NCBI GenBank assembly: GCA_002632355.1
Contig: NSJJ01000012.1
Span: 54,089-118,088, forward strand
DNA length: 64,000 nucleotides
From: Sulfuricella denitrificans
Lineage (GTDB): Bacteria; Pseudomonadota; Gammaproteobacteria; Burkholderiales; Sulfuricellaceae
Direction of reading: 5' to 3'
Shown here: one piece after another, positions 19,743 to 33,576 of the stretch
How the letters are laid out: every line of letters begins with the position of its first letter
Numbering within the stretch: position 1 is the first letter of the stretch
Notes under the pieces: model-generated
Told to the model about the DNA's origin: nothing
What the model saw: the letters and a program-made list of their open reading frames with translations, nothing else
Database searches by the model: none
Made by a program: the position numbers and the translations under genes

Positions 19743-21175
19743 CCGATGCTCCACTCATGCACGGGCGCGCCGGAGCGCTGGTTTTCCAGGTAATCGTTCA
19801 TCATGCGGCGCACATCCCCATCGTTTTCCTTTAGTTGCCGCAACTGCCATTGCGAGCCGGTCTGCCCTGAGCGCGTGCGGGCTTCGACCACGCCGAGATA
19901 ATGCTCGATTTCCGTATCAGGCAAGCCAAATATCTGCAACCCCTGGAACGCCAGCGGCAGGCAGATTTCAAGAATAAGCCCGCGCGCCGGATAACGGCGG
20001 CCATCCAGCCACAGCAGCTCGGTATCCAGCCCATGCCGCGCCGCTGCGTAAAAATTACTGCGCGTCTCAGCAAAAGGCAGATCGAATGCTGCCGTCACGC
20101 CAGAATGGGCCAGCGCATGCACCAGTCCGTAATAAAACGCGGCATTGGCCAGCATATCCAGCACGGACGGGCCGCTGGGCAACACCCGCTGTTCCAGGCG
20201 CACGTGTGCGCGCCCAATTTCATCGAAGCCGATCAATGGCCGCACCCAGCGCCAGATTGCGCCATTGTGCAGGCGCAAATGCGGGAAGCGTTCAGGCGCT
20301 TCTTCCAGTTGCGCTGGCAGCAGCGGCGGATAATGCTCGAAATTCTCCATGAACAGTTCCAGCAGGCTGCCCGATACATAGTCCCGGCCAAACGTCACCC
20401 GCCGCACGGATGATTCAGCCAGCCCCGCATAGCCTCCCAGCTCGACCGCCTGCTCGAACAGCGGCACGCGGGTTTCCTGCCACAGGCGATGGCCGAACAG
20501 CAAAGGCGAATTGACGCTGGCCGCCAGCAGGGGCGCACAGGTAATCAGCGAGGCATTGTAATAGCGCGCGGCCTGCTCGAACGGCACCTGCAAGTGCAAC
20601 TGGAACGAAGTGGTTGCCGCTTCCAGCATCACATCCGGACGCTGGGTGCGCAGGTGATCCAGCCCCTGGATATCGATACAGATCGGCGCACCATCGCGCT
20701 GCTGCAAAATCTGCGCATTGAGCGCGTCATAGCGCTTCATGGCCGAGATATTGGCAAGGCACAGATCCGCATCGCGAATGGTCGGCAAGGTGCCGATCAT
20801 CGCCAGCACGGCATCCATGCCGTGGGCCACGTGCTGGCAGCTTTCCCAGGTTGTCCTGAGCGATTCTTCCAGTGCAAAAAGGACGCCCGCCCCCATTTCG
20901 ACCGGCGGGGCGTTCAGTTCCACATTGAAGCGCGAAAGCTCGGGCACTACCATGGGATCGTTCAGTTTTTGCAGGTAGGCTTCATTGACCGGGTTCGGAA
21001 AACCGGAGTGATCCAGCAGCCAGGCTTCCAGTTCGAAGCCTGCAATGAAACGCCTGTCCGGAAAGCCCCCCGCTCTGGCAAACCGCTGCAGGCTGGCAGT
21101 TTCGTCAGACAGCCGGTCCCGGAACTGCTGAAAATCAGCCGCAGAAAACTGGCTGAAGGTGATTTCCTGGCCCAT
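19736..21175 (-). CDS. Glutamate-cysteine ligase family enzyme (GCS2-type)
   Basis: 479 residues. The N-terminal IAGFELEAWLLDHSGFPNPVN and ELSRFNVELNAPPV segments match the GCS2/YbdK-type carboxylate-amine ligase pattern; NFYAAARHGLDTELLWLDGRRYPARGLILEI belongs to the C-terminal half. Such enzymes join glutamate (or another carboxylate) to an amine with ATP. The true substrate is uncertain, and it need not be the housekeeping GshA. The stop overlaps the M14 hydrolase start, so the two act from one transcript. Confidence 0.8.
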   Translation of the reverse strand: MGQEITFSQFSAADFQQFRDRLSDETASLQRFARAGGFPDRRFIAGFELEAWLLDHSGFPNPVNEAYLQKLNDPMVVPELSRFNVELNAPPVEMGAGVLFALEESLRTTWESCQHVAHGMDAVLAMIGTLPTIRDADLCLANISAMKRYDALNAQILQQRDGAPICIDIQGLDHLRTQRPDVMLEAATTSFQLHLQVPFEQAARYYNASLITCAPLLAASVNSPLLFGHRLWQETRVPLFEQAVELGGYAGLAESSVRRVTFGRDYVSGSLLELFMENFEHYPPLLPAQLEEAPERFPHLRLHNGAIWRWVRPLIGFDEIGRAHVRLEQRVLPSGPSVLDMLANAAFYYGLVHALAHSGVTAAFDLPFAETRSNFYAAARHGLDTELLWLDGRRYPARGLILEICLPLAFQGLQIFGLPDTEIEHYLGVVEARTRSGQTGSQWQLRQLKENDGDVRRMMNDYLENQRSGAPVHEWSIGC

Positions 21176-21214
21176 GGTTTGAAGTCTCAGGCTGGTGAGG
21201 CGGCCCGCTCTCTT

Positions 21215-23596
21215 TTAATCCGGTTTTTCCATTGAAGCAGACAAAGCCTCCACTTTCAGATTGAGCTGCGTGCCCTTGCGCGCACGGCGGCCAACCTCGA
21301 AGCGCGGCATTTCCTCGATCGCCCTGCCGCGCCGCACGCCCCGTGTGGTGAGCGTATCCACGAATACACAGGTCAGCTTGAGGCTTTCTTTTTCTTCCAG
21401 ACCCATCAGGATCACGCCGCGGCCCTTGGGCATGGCCCTGACCTCGTTCAGCGCATAGACCAGCAATCTGTCGCTGCCCGACACGCAGGCCACGTAGCGC
21501 TGACCATTGGGTGCGATACGCGCCGGAGGCAGCACCTGTTCGCCGGGCTCGAGCGTCATGATCAGCTTGCCACCCTTCTGGCGCGAAAGCATGTCGCCAA
21601 TGGTGGTCACGAAGCCATAGCCGCCAGAGTTCGCCAGCAGCACCTGTTCTTCAGGCTGGCCGGTTAGCATGGCGACGATCCGGGTTCCCGTCTGCAAACC
21701 CATCAGGGAGGCAGCGGGCACGCCATCACCTTTGCCGCCGGGAATCTGCGCGGCATTCAGAGTGTAGGCGCGGCCGTCCGAACCCAGCAGGAGCAGGGCA
21801 TCGGGCGAGCGACATTCAAGCGCGGCGAACAGGCGGTCCCCTTCCTTGAAGGACAGCGCCGCATGATCGACGCCATGCCCCTGACGCTGGCGCAGCCAGC
21901 CTTTCTCCGAAAGAATGATGGTCACCGGCTCGTCCAGCACGGCGGCTTCGGACAGGGAAGCGCGCCGTGACGGCTCGATCAGGGTGCGACGCTCGTCACC
22001 GAATTTTTTTGCGTCCTCGCGGATCTCTTTTGCCACCAGGGATTTCATGCGCGCCGGACTGGCCAGCAGAGATTCCAGCTTGCCCTGTTCCTTCCTGAGC
22101 TCGGCGATTTCCTGCTCGATCTTGATGCCTTCCAGCCGTGACAACTGGCGCAGGCGGATCTCGAGAATATCCTCGGCCTGCCGCTCGGACAGGGCAAAGC
22201 GCTCGATCAGGGCCGACTTGGGCTCGTCGGAATGACGGATGATGCGGATCACTTCGTCGATATTGAGGAAAACGATGTGCCGCCCTTCCAGGATATGGAT
22301 GCGCTCGTTGACCTTGCCGAGGCGGTGACCGAGGCGCTTTTCGACCGTTCTGACGCGGAACTGGCACCACTCCTGCAGGATGGTGAAGAGCGACTTCTGC
22401 ATCGGGTTGCCGTCCAGCCCGACCTGCACCAGGTTGAACGACACCGTGGTTTCCAGACTGGTGTAGGCCATCAGGGTGCGGGCAAATTCGTCGCGGTCGA
22501 TGCGCGAGCTCTTGGGTCCGAACACGATGCGCACCGACTGCTCCTTGTCGGATTCATCACGTGCCGACTCAAGCAGGGAGAGCAGCAGCGTCTTGGTCTG
22601 GGTCTGCCCCTGATCGAGGGATTTCTTGCCCAGCTTGGGTTGAGGATTGGTGAGCGCCTCGATCTCCGACAGCACCTTGGCGGCAGACGCGCCGGGCGGC
22701 AGCTCGGTGATCACCAGTTGCCACTGGCTGCGCGCCATTTCCTCGAATACGTAGCGCGCCCGCACCGCGATGGTGCCGCGCCCGCTGCTGTAAGCATTGC
22801 GGATTTCCTGCGGGCTGGAAAGAATCTGCCCGCCGCCGGGAAAGTCCGGCCCCGGCACCCTGTCCAGCAACTGCGCCTCGCTGAAATCGGACGACTCCAC
22901 CATACAGGCAGCGGCCTCGCTGACTTCGCGCAGGTTGTGAGGCGGTACCTCGGTGGCGATGCCCACGCCGATCCCGGAAGCACCGTTGAGCAGAAGAAAG
23001 GGCAGGCGCGCCGGCAGCACCACCGGCTCCTCGAAGGAACCGTCGTAATTCTGGCGAAAATCGACCGTACCCTGATCCAGTTCGGACAGCAGCAACTGGG
23101 CGATCGGCGTCAGGCGCACTTCGGTGTAGCGCATCGCCGCCGCCGAATCGCCGTCCAGACTGCCGAAATTGCCCTGCCCGTCGATCAGCGGATAGCGCAG
23201 CGAAAAGTCCTGCGCCATGCGCACCGCCGCCTCGTACACCGCGCTGTCGCCGTGCGGATGGTATTTACCGATCACGTCACCGACGATACGCGCCGATTTC
23301 TTGTGCGGCTTGTCCGGCTCGTTGCCCATCTCGCGCATGGCGTAGAGGATACGGCGCTGCACCGGCTTCTGCCCGTCGCGCACATCGGGGATGGCGCGCG
23401 ACTTGGACACCGCCATGGCATAAGCAAGATAGGCCGCCTTGGCATAGTCCGCCAGGTCGTCCTGCGGCTCCTCGGCCAGCACGTCCACGGGCGGCTGTGG
23501 CGGCTCAGGTGGAGGCAATTCGGGGTGGGGTTCTTCTACCGTCACTTCCAGATGAGGGAAAAGGTCGGGGGTGTTGTTGTCGATTTCGTCTTTCAT
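21215..23596 (-). CDS. parC: DNA topoisomerase IV subunit A
   Basis: 793 residues. It carries the breakage-reunion domain with catalytic tyrosine at about residue 157 ([11 protein letters not shown]), quinolone region [16 protein letters not shown] and a degenerate C-terminal pinwheel ([31 protein letters not shown]). Compared with E. coli ParC it has a proline-rich N-terminal extension of about 37 residues (residues 20-45, [12 protein letters not shown]). It decatenates daughter chromosomes with ParE, encoded just upstream beyond a GIY-YIG gene. Confidence 0.96.
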   Translation of the reverse strand: MKDEIDNNTPDLFPHLEVTVEEPHPELPPPEPPQPPVDVLAEEPQDDLADYAKAAYLAYAMAVSKSRAIPDVRDGQKPVQRRILYAMREMGNEPDKPHKKSARIVGDVIGKYHPHGDSAVYEAAVRMAQDFSLRYPLIDGQGNFGSLDGDSAAAMRYTEVRLTPIAQLLLSELDQGTVDFRQNYDGSFEEPVVLPARLPFLLLNGASGIGVGIATEVPPHNLREVSEAAACMVESSDFSEAQLLDRVPGPDFPGGGQILSSPQEIRNAYSSGRGTIAVRARYVFEEMARSQWQLVITELPPGASAAKVLSEIEALTNPQPKLGKKSLDQGQTQTKTLLLSLLESARDESDKEQSVRIVFGPKSSRIDRDEFARTLMAYTSLETTVSFNLVQVGLDGNPMQKSLFTILQEWCQFRVRTVEKRLGHRLGKVNERIHILEGRHIVFLNIDEVIRIIRHSDEPKSALIERFALSERQAEDILEIRLRQLSRLEGIKIEQEIAELRKEQGKLESLLASPARMKSLVAKEIREDAKKFGDERRTLIEPSRRASLSEAAVLDEPVTIILSEKGWLRQRQGHGVDHAALSFKEGDRLFAALECRSPDALLLLGSDGRAYTLNAAQIPGGKGDGVPAASLMGLQTGTRIVAMLTGQPEEQVLLANSGGYGFVTTIGDMLSRQKGGKLIMTLEPGEQVLPPARIAPNGQRYVACVSGSDRLLVYALNEVRAMPKGRGVILMGLEEKESLKLTCVFVDTLTTRGVRRGRAIEEMPRFEVGRRARKGTQLNLKVEALSASMEKPD

Positions 23597-23637
23597 CTGA
23601 ATCCGGATTGTCGATCAAATTTATGGTGAAGATATTA

Positions 23638-24156
23638 TCAGTCGTTAATGCTGTCATTTGCATTATTCCCTTCGACTTCGCTCAGGGAACGGCCAGAAAA
23701 ATCGCTCAGGGAACGACCAGAAAAATCGCGCGGGGAACAACTGGAGTCCCTTAAACCCGAAGGGTCCGCTTTCGCTGATGGCACTAGTCCCGTTGGCTGA
23801 GCGAAGCCGCCCGTTGGATGAGCGGAGCCGCGGTGCACTGAGCCTGTCGAAGTGAAGCCAAATCGAGACCAATGACTATCATTCCTGCATTCCGCCAGCC
23901 GATGCAACACATTGGTATCGCCCGCAATCAGCGCCTGTTTCTTTTTCCGGCTCCAGCCCTGGATCTGCTTTTCACGACGGAAGGCATCCTCGATACGATC
24001 GCCTTCCTCGACATAGACCAGCTTCACCGGCAAATGCTTGGCCGTGTGATTCGCACCCTGGCCATTCTGATGCTCCCACAGCCGCTTCTCCATATCCCAG
24101 GTGCTGCCGGTGTAATAACTTCCGTCAGCGCATTCGAGAATGTACATATAGGGCAT
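23638..24156 (-). CDS. GIY-YIG nuclease-domain protein with repeat-derived C-terminus
   Basis: About 172 residues. The first 90 are a single GIY-YIG domain of the YhbQ/UPF0213 type (MPYMYILECADGSYYTGST, HTAKHLPVKLVYVEEGD, AFRREKQIQGWSRKKKQALI). The remaining 80 are low-complexity and translate the dispersed TTCGACTTCGCTCAG-type repeat (GFAQPTGLVPSAKADPSGLR, DFSGRSLSDFSGRSLSEVEG). The start at 24156 begins the domain; upstream frame is repeat sequence. It lies between parC and parE on their strand, splitting the pair. Confidence 0.82.
   Translation of the reverse strand: MPYMYILECADGSYYTGSTWDMEKRLWEHQNGQGANHTAKHLPVKLVYVEEGDRIEDAFRREKQIQGWSRKKKQALIAGDTNVLHRLAECRNDSHWSRFGFTSTGSVHRGSAHPTGGFAQPTGLVPSAKADPSGLRDSSCSPRDFSGRSLSDFSGRSLSEVEGNNANDSIND
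23667..23855. repeat. Dispersed repeat cluster, TTCGACTTCGCTCAG type
   Basis: Several degenerate copies in both orientations: CTTCGACTTCGCTCAGGGAACGG at the left, two tandem GGAACGRCCAGAAAAATCGC units, GGCTGAGCGAAGCCG and GATGAGCGGAGCCG in the middle, and CACTGAGCCTGTCGAAG at the right. It overlaps the 3' part of the GIY-YIG gene, so the repeats are translated. The same family recurs at 24195-24288 and inside pgm. Confidence 0.85.
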
Positions 24157-24194
24157 AGTAGCGTTCCTGTTTTTGGTTGAGCTTGGCTTCTGGC

Positions 24195-24286
24195 TTCGGC
24201 TACGCTCAGCCAGCGGGTGGCTCGGGATACATTTCCGCTGGCTGAGCGAAGCCGAAAGAAGCCCTTGGGCTGAGCGAAGCCGAAGC

Positions 24287-24288
<2 letters not shown>
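24195..24288. repeat. Inverted copy of the dispersed TTCGGCTTCGCTCAG-type repeat
   Basis: A 22-base arm at 24195-24216 pairs with 24235-24256 with one mismatch (TTCGGCTACGCTCAGCCAG against CTGGCTGAGCGAAGCCGAA), leaving an 18-base spacer. A further GGGCTGAGCGAAGCCGAAG copy touches the end of parE at 24287. Together with the cluster at 23667-23855 it brackets the GIY-YIG gene. Confidence 0.88.
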
Positions 24289-26257
<1,969 letters not shown>

Positions 26258-26275
26258 TTTGTTCCTTGCTTAGGA

Positions 26276-28104
<1,829 letters not shown>

Positions 28105-28326
28105 TCAGATGAAACCAATTTTAACCCAGATCATCCATCAGGCGGCGAGATGATAGCGAGCCTGTGACCGGAATTCATGGGTCGTCAGCCGACAAATCCA
28201 GCGGTTCGCAACACGAGCCATACATCATAAAGCGCACCATATATAGCCAATTTTAGCTAAGATGATGGCTTGTCACTTGCTCCTGCCGCAAGCACTGGCG
28301 CCAAAAAATCACCTTCCGAGACTCAC

Positions 28327-29424
28327 ATGCAAGCCATCTTCATACCATTCCTCATACTCCTTACCCTGTCCGGCTGCTCCAAGCCGGCTGAACAGGCCGA
28401 TCAGCTCCGCCCTGCACTGGTTTATACCGTTGCAGAAAGCGCCAATGGGCAGACAGGCGCCTACTCCGGCGAGGTGCATGCCCGGCACGAGGCGGAGCTG
28501 GGCTTCCGCGTGGGCGGGAAGGTTGCTTCGCGACGGGTGGAACTGGGCGACAAGGTCAAACCGGGCCAGGTACTCGGCCAACTGGACCCCAAAGATGCGC
28601 AGCTTGCTGCCGGGGAGGCCAGCGCCCAGGTTACGGCAGCAGAGTCAGAGGCCAGCACGGCCGCAGCTGAACTGGCGCGTGCCAGAAAACTGGTGACGCA
28701 AAAATTCCTCAGCCAGGCCGCGCTGGATGCGCGCGTGAATGCCTTTGACACCGCCCAGGCCCGGCTTGCCGCCGCCCGTGCAAAGCATGACCTTGCCACC
28801 AGCCAGTCGCAACACACTGCGCTTACCGCCGCTGCGGCAGGCGTGGTCACGACCATCAACTTCGAAGCCGGTCAGGTGGTGAGCGCCGGGCAGCCGGTCG
28901 TGCGCGTTGCCTATGACGGCGAAAAGGAAGCGCATATCCGGGTGGGCGAGGCACAGGCGCAGCAGCTCAAGGCGGAAACGCCCGTCCAGATACGGTTGTG
29001 GTCTGCGCCGCAGAAAGTGTATGCGGGCGCCATCAATGAAATCGCACCGGCTGCGGATGAAAACCGCACCTATCTGGTGAAAGTCGGCATTCATCAGCCA
29101 GACGAAGCCATCCGGCTCGGGATGACGGCCAGCGTGGCGTTTTCCGGCCCGGCTGCGGCGTCGTCTGCCGTCAGACTTCCCCCCGGCGCGCTGATCCAGC
29201 AGGGCAAACAGACTGCCGTCTGGGCCGTCGATGAAAAGCAGCAGGTAAACGCTGTCCCTGTAGAAGTGCTGCAATACCAGGATAACGGCATGCTGGTGCG
29301 CGGCGATCTTCCCGTCGGCAGCCGGGTCATCGCCGCCGGCGCGCACAAGCTGCATCCGGGCCAGAAAATCAGGCCCACGCCCTATGAGAGTTATTCCCCT
29401 GCGGTGAGCGGGAGCAGCAAGTGA
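28327..29424 (+). CDS. RND efflux periplasmic adaptor lipoprotein
   Basis: 365 residues. A lipoprotein signal ends in LLTLSGC (lipid-bearing Cys17), followed by a lipoyl/hairpin part (ELGFRVGGKVASRRVELGD ... VQAGQVVSAGQPVV-like) and a beta-barrel region (IRVGEAQAQQLKAETPVQIRLW, LGMTASVAF). It bridges the RND pump to an outer-membrane channel. The start at 28327 gives the lipobox at the right distance. The stop overlaps the pump start (GTGA). Confidence 0.93.
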   Translation: MQAIFIPFLILLTLSGCSKPAEQADQLRPALVYTVAESANGQTGAYSGEVHARHEAELGFRVGGKVASRRVELGDKVKPGQVLGQLDPKDAQLAAGEASAQVTAAESEASTAAAELARARKLVTQKFLSQAALDARVNAFDTAQARLAAARAKHDLATSQSQHTALTAAAAGVVTTINFEAGQVVSAGQPVVRVAYDGEKEAHIRVGEAQAQQLKAETPVQIRLWSAPQKVYAGAINEIAPAADENRTYLVKVGIHQPDEAIRLGMTASVAFSGPAAASSAVRLPPGALIQQGKQTAVWAVDEKQQVNAVPVEVLQYQDNGMLVRGDLPVGSRVIAAGAHKLHPGQKIRPTPYESYSPAVSGSSK

Positions 29425-32400
29425 GCCGTTTCAACCTCTCCGACTGGGCCATCGCCCACCGCAATTTCGTGCTCTACCTGATGGTGCTGCTGACTGTGCT
29501 GGGCGTCATGGCCTATGGCAAACTGGGGCAGTCCGAAGACCCGCCATTCACTTTCAAGGTGATGCTGGTGCAGGCTTTCTGGCCGGGCGCCACGGCCAGC
29601 GAAATGGAACAACTGGTCGCGGAGCGGATCGAGAAGACGCTGCTGGAATCCCCCAATATCGATACGGTCAAAAGCTATTCCCGCCCGGGCGAAACCAAGA
29701 TCTTCGTCACCGCGCGGGATGAAACGCGCGCCAACGACATGCCCGACACCTATTATCAGGTCCGCAAACGCGTGCAGGATATGCAGCACACCCTGCCACA
29801 GGGCGTGCAGGGGCCGTTTTTCAACGATGAATTCGGCGAGACCTACGGCAATGTGTTCGCCCTGACCGGGGATGGCTTCAGCCTGGCCCAGCTGCGCGAC
29901 ACCGCCGACAGCCTGCGCAAGGAACTGCTGCGCGTGCCCGGCGTGGCGAAGGTGGACGTCATCGGCGTGCAGGACGAGAAAATCCATATCGAGCTTTCCA
30001 ACCAGAAGCTCGCCAACCTCGGCTTCGACCCGCAGGAAATCATCCGGGCGCTGCAGGCATGGAACATCATGGTACCGGCGGGCAGCTTCGAAACCGCCAG
30101 CGACCGCATCTATCTGCGCCCCTCCGGGCGCTTCAGAAGCGTGCAGGAAATCGGCGACCTGCCGCTGCGTGCCGGCAAGCGCACCGTCCTCCTCAAGGAC
30201 ATCGCCGAAATCCGCCGCGGCTACGCCGACCCGGCCCAGCCCCGCATGCGTTTCGAAGGCACGCCCGCCATCGGCATCGGCGTTTCGATGAAAAAAGGCC
30301 ACGACATCATCGCGCTGGGAAAGAACCTCGATGCCGCCATGGTCCGCATCGAATCGCAACTGCCGGTGGGGCTGATGCTGCACCGCGTCAACGATCAGCC
30401 CAAGGCCGTGCGCGATTCGATCCGCGTCTTCCAGAACTCGGTGGCCGAAGCCGTGCTGATCGTGCTGGCGGTCAGCTTCTTCAGCCTCGGGCTGCGGGCC
30501 GGGTCGATCGTCGCGCTGTCCATTCCGCTGGTGCTGGCCGCCACCTTCATGATCATGAATTTCTTCAACGTCGGCCTGCACAAGATTTCCCTCGGCGCCC
30601 TCATTCTGGCGCTGGGTCTGCTGGTGGACGACGCCATCATCGCGGTCGAGATGATGGCGGTCAAAATGGAACACGGCTTCGACCGCGCCAAGGCCGCGAG
30701 CTTTACCTACGCCACCACGGCCTTCCCCATGCTGACGGGCACGCTGATTACCGCTGCCGGATTCCTGCCCATCGCCACGGCCAAATCCACCGTGGGCGAA
30801 TACACCGTCTCCCTGTTTCAGGTCGTCACCATCGCCCTGCTGCTGTCCTGGATTGCGGCGGTGGTGGTGATCCCCTACCTGGGCTACAAACTGCTGCCCG
30901 ACCCGCACCGTCAGAAAGCCGTTTCCGGACGCTTCGGCGCGATCCGCCGCCGCATGGCAGCGGTCAGCGCATGGCAGCACAATCTGGGAGAAGCGTTCTA
31001 CGCGCGTTTCCGTGTCCTCGTGACCTGGTGTGTGGCACAGCGCAAGACCGTGATCCTGCTGACCCTGCTGGTTTTTGCCGGCGCGGTGTACAGCTTCCAG
31101 TTCGTGCAGAAGCAGTTTTTCCCCGATGCCACCCGGCTGGAACTGCTGGTCGACCTCAGGCTCGCGGAAGGCAGCGCCCTCCCCGCCACCGAGCGCGAAG
31201 TGGCCCGCATGGAGCAATGGCTAAGCCGCCATCAGGAAGGCATCGTCAACTTCGCAGCCTACGTCGGCAACGGCTCGCCCCGTTTCTACCTGCCACTGGA
31301 CCAGCAACTGCCGGCCTCGAATTTCGCGCAGTTCGTCATCACCACGAAAAACATCGAAGTGCGCGAACGCCTGCGCGGCCAGCTGATCGAAACCATGGAC
31401 AGCGCCGAATTCGCTGCAGTTCGCGGGCGCGTGCTGCGCCTCGAAAATGGCCCGCCGGTCGGATTCCCGGTGCAGTTCCGCATTTCCGGCGAGGACTTCG
31501 ACACCCTGCGCGGCATCGCCCAGCAGATGTCCGAGGCGATGCGCACCAACCCCAACCTGCGCAATGTGCAGATGGACTGGAATGAGCGCAGCAAAGCCAT
31601 TTTCCTTGACGTGGACCCGGCCCGGGCGCAGGCACTGGGCGTCACGCAGCAGAGCCTTTCGCAGCTGCTGCAATCCGCGATTCAGGGCAGCCAGGTCAGC
31701 ACCTACCGGGAGCGTGACCAGCTTATCGAAATCGTATTGCGCGGCGCTCCACCGGAACGCGAACACCTGAGCCTGCTGGCCAACCTCAACGTATCCACCG
31801 CCACCGGCCAGACCGTCCCGCTGTCGCAGATCGCCACCCTGCGCTACGGCCTTGAAGAAGGCCTGATCTGGAAGCGTAACCGCGTGCCCACCATCACCGT
31901 GCGCGGCGACATCTACAACAAAACGCAGGCACCGGCAGTATCGGCCCAGCTGGAACCCGCCATGGCAAAAATCCGCGCCGCACTGCCCCTGGGCTATCGT
32001 CTGGAAACCGGCGGCGCGACGGAAGAAAGCGCCAAGGCCAACTTCTCCATCAATGTCGGCATGCCGATTTTCCTGGTGGTGGTGCTTACGCTGCTGATGA
32101 TGCAGTTGCAGAGTTTTCAGCGCGTGGTGATGGTCGTGCTCACCGCACCGCTCGGCCTGATCGGCGTGGCAATGGCGCTGCTGCTGTTAAATCGCCCGTT
32201 CGGCTTCGTCGCCATGCTGGGCACGCTGGCCCTCTCCGGCATGATCATGCGCAACTCGGTCATCCTCATCGACCAGATCGAACGCAACATCCGCGAAGGC
32301 CAGTCGCAATGGGACGCCATCATCGAAGCCGCCGTGCGCCGCTTTCGCCCCATCATGCTCACTGCGCTGGCTGCGATCCTGGCGATGGTGCCGCTGTCGC

Positions 32401-32528
32401 GCAGCGTCTTCTTCGGCCCCATGGCCTCCGCCATCATGGGCGGCCTGTTCATCGCCACCATTCTGACCTTGCTGTTCCTGCCGGCGCTGTATGCGGCGTG
32501 GTTCAGGGTGAAGCGGCCACAGGGATAA
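29421..32528 (+). CDS. RND efflux permease (AcrB/MuxB-like)
   Basis: 1035 residues with the two-fold RND layout: N-terminal helix (FVLYLMVLLTVLGVMAYGKL), large periplasmic loops, and central membrane helices carrying the proton-relay aspartates (LGLLVDDAIIAVEMM, residues around 400). It uses the proton gradient to expel hydrophobic compounds. No outer-membrane factor gene follows, so a separately encoded TolC-like channel is presumed. Starts with GTG overlapping the adaptor stop. Confidence 0.95.
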   Translation: MSRFNLSDWAIAHRNFVLYLMVLLTVLGVMAYGKLGQSEDPPFTFKVMLVQAFWPGATASEMEQLVAERIEKTLLESPNIDTVKSYSRPGETKIFVTARDETRANDMPDTYYQVRKRVQDMQHTLPQGVQGPFFNDEFGETYGNVFALTGDGFSLAQLRDTADSLRKELLRVPGVAKVDVIGVQDEKIHIELSNQKLANLGFDPQEIIRALQAWNIMVPAGSFETASDRIYLRPSGRFRSVQEIGDLPLRAGKRTVLLKDIAEIRRGYADPAQPRMRFEGTPAIGIGVSMKKGHDIIALGKNLDAAMVRIESQLPVGLMLHRVNDQPKAVRDSIRVFQNSVAEAVLIVLAVSFFSLGLRAGSIVALSIPLVLAATFMIMNFFNVGLHKISLGALILALGLLVDDAIIAVEMMAVKMEHGFDRAKAASFTYATTAFPMLTGTLITAAGFLPIATAKSTVGEYTVSLFQVVTIALLLSWIAAVVVIPYLGYKLLPDPHRQKAVSGRFGAIRRRMAAVSAWQHNLGEAFYARFRVLVTWCVAQRKTVILLTLLVFAGAVYSFQFVQKQFFPDATRLELLVDLRLAEGSALPATEREVARMEQWLSRHQEGIVNFAAYVGNGSPRFYLPLDQQLPASNFAQFVITTKNIEVRERLRGQLIETMDSAEFAAVRGRVLRLENGPPVGFPVQFRISGEDFDTLRGIAQQMSEAMRTNPNLRNVQMDWNERSKAIFLDVDPARAQALGVTQQSLSQLLQSAIQGSQVSTYRERDQLIEIVLRGAPPEREHLSLLANLNVSTATGQTVPLSQIATLRYGLEEGLIWKRNRVPTITVRGDIYNKTQAPAVSAQLEPAMAKIRAALPLGYRLETGGATEESAKANFSINVGMPIFLVVVLTLLMMQLQSFQRVVMVVLTAPLGLIGVAMALLLLNRPFGFVAMLGTLALSGMIMRNSVILIDQIERNIREGQSQWDAIIEAAVRRFRPIMLTALAAILAMVPLSRSVFFGPMASAIMGGLFIATILTLLFLPALYAAWFRVKRPQG

Positions 32529-32544
32529 CTTAGGGAGTAAATCA

Positions 32545-33507
32545 ATGCCACTTGGAAAATCCATTCGAATCTATCTTGCTGACGGTGGTGTTTCAGGGAT
32601 TCGTCATGGCGAGATCGTTAACTGGACAGGCCAAGCCATTGCGTGTCCGCGGACACGCTTCGCAGAACTTAAAGAGTGGCCTGAGGCAAAACGCCCTGGC
32701 ATCTATTTTCTCTTCGGTCAAAATGAAGACACTGGCCAAGACTCCGTCTATGTAGGCGAAGCAGAGATCGTTCTTGACCGTCTCTGCTCCCACATTAACG
32801 GGAAAGATTTTTGGACTGAGCTCGTTGCTTTCACGAGTAAAGACGACAATCTTACTAAGGCACACGTCCGTTATCTTGAATCAAGATTGGTCGCCCAAGC
32901 AAATAACGCAAGCCGTTACTCGATAGAGAACTCAGCATCCCCCCAACTCCCCTCGCTTCCTAGGGCTGATCGTGACGCCATGGAGGAGTTCATCGTCGGA
33001 ATCCAGACACTTCTAGGTGTATTGGGCCACCGAGTTTTGGAACCTTTAATCGTACGCTCGTCAGACCCAAAACCTGTCGAGGCATTGACTTCGACTGCAA
33101 TTGCTCCAAGCGAATCTGACTCAGCGCCAGCATTACCCGTGACAGCCACGCAGCCACAAACGTTTCAGCTTCGAGTAAGCAATCTCATTGCGACCGCAGT
33201 CAGAACTGACGAGGGACTTGTGGTTCTTGCAAATTCAGAGGCCGCGACCGCTATTCAGAATAGTCTGTCTGTTGGATACAGGGTTCTTCGTGAGCGTCTG
33301 ATTTCGTCTGGGGTTTTAATAGAAAACGGACCGAAACTTAAATTCGTACGGGATCAGCTTTTTCGCAGTCCATCGCAGGCCGCAGCCATAGTCGTCGGAT
33401 ACTCGATTAATGGCCGCGACAACTGGAAAACACCAAGCGGTCTTAGTTTCTCGGATTATGAGAACCAATTGGCTCGCAACACTTATGATACGTGCAGGGT
33501 GCAATAA
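32545..33507 (+). CDS. GIY-YIG nuclease with C-terminal DUF4357 domain
   Basis: 320 residues. An N-terminal GIY-YIG domain (RPGIYFLFGQ, DSVYVGEAEIVLDRLCSH, then KAHVRYLESRLVAQA) is joined by a Ser/Pro/Thr-rich linker to DUF4357 (SPSQAAAIVVGYSINGRDNWKTPSGLSFSDYE). Such proteins occur in accessory regions and are suspected nucleases. GC content is visibly lower than that of the neighbouring efflux genes, and a large intergenic repeat follows, so acquisition by transfer is plausible. It starts 16 bp after the pump gene with a TAGGGAG ribosome site. Confidence 0.85.
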   Translation: MPLGKSIRIYLADGGVSGIRHGEIVNWTGQAIACPRTRFAELKEWPEAKRPGIYFLFGQNEDTGQDSVYVGEAEIVLDRLCSHINGKDFWTELVAFTSKDDNLTKAHVRYLESRLVAQANNASRYSIENSASPQLPSLPRADRDAMEEFIVGIQTLLGVLGHRVLEPLIVRSSDPKPVEALTSTAIAPSESDSAPALPVTATQPQTFQLRVSNLIATAVRTDEGLVVLANSEAATAIQNSLSVGYRVLRERLISSGVLIENGPKLKFVRDQLFRSPSQAAAIVVGYSINGRDNWKTPSGLSFSDYENQLARNTYDTCRVQ

Positions 33508-33576
33508 CCAGCTCGTGTAGGGCGCAATAATCAGCGGGCATTGCGACGAATGACAGTATTTTGGCGCTTCGCGAAA

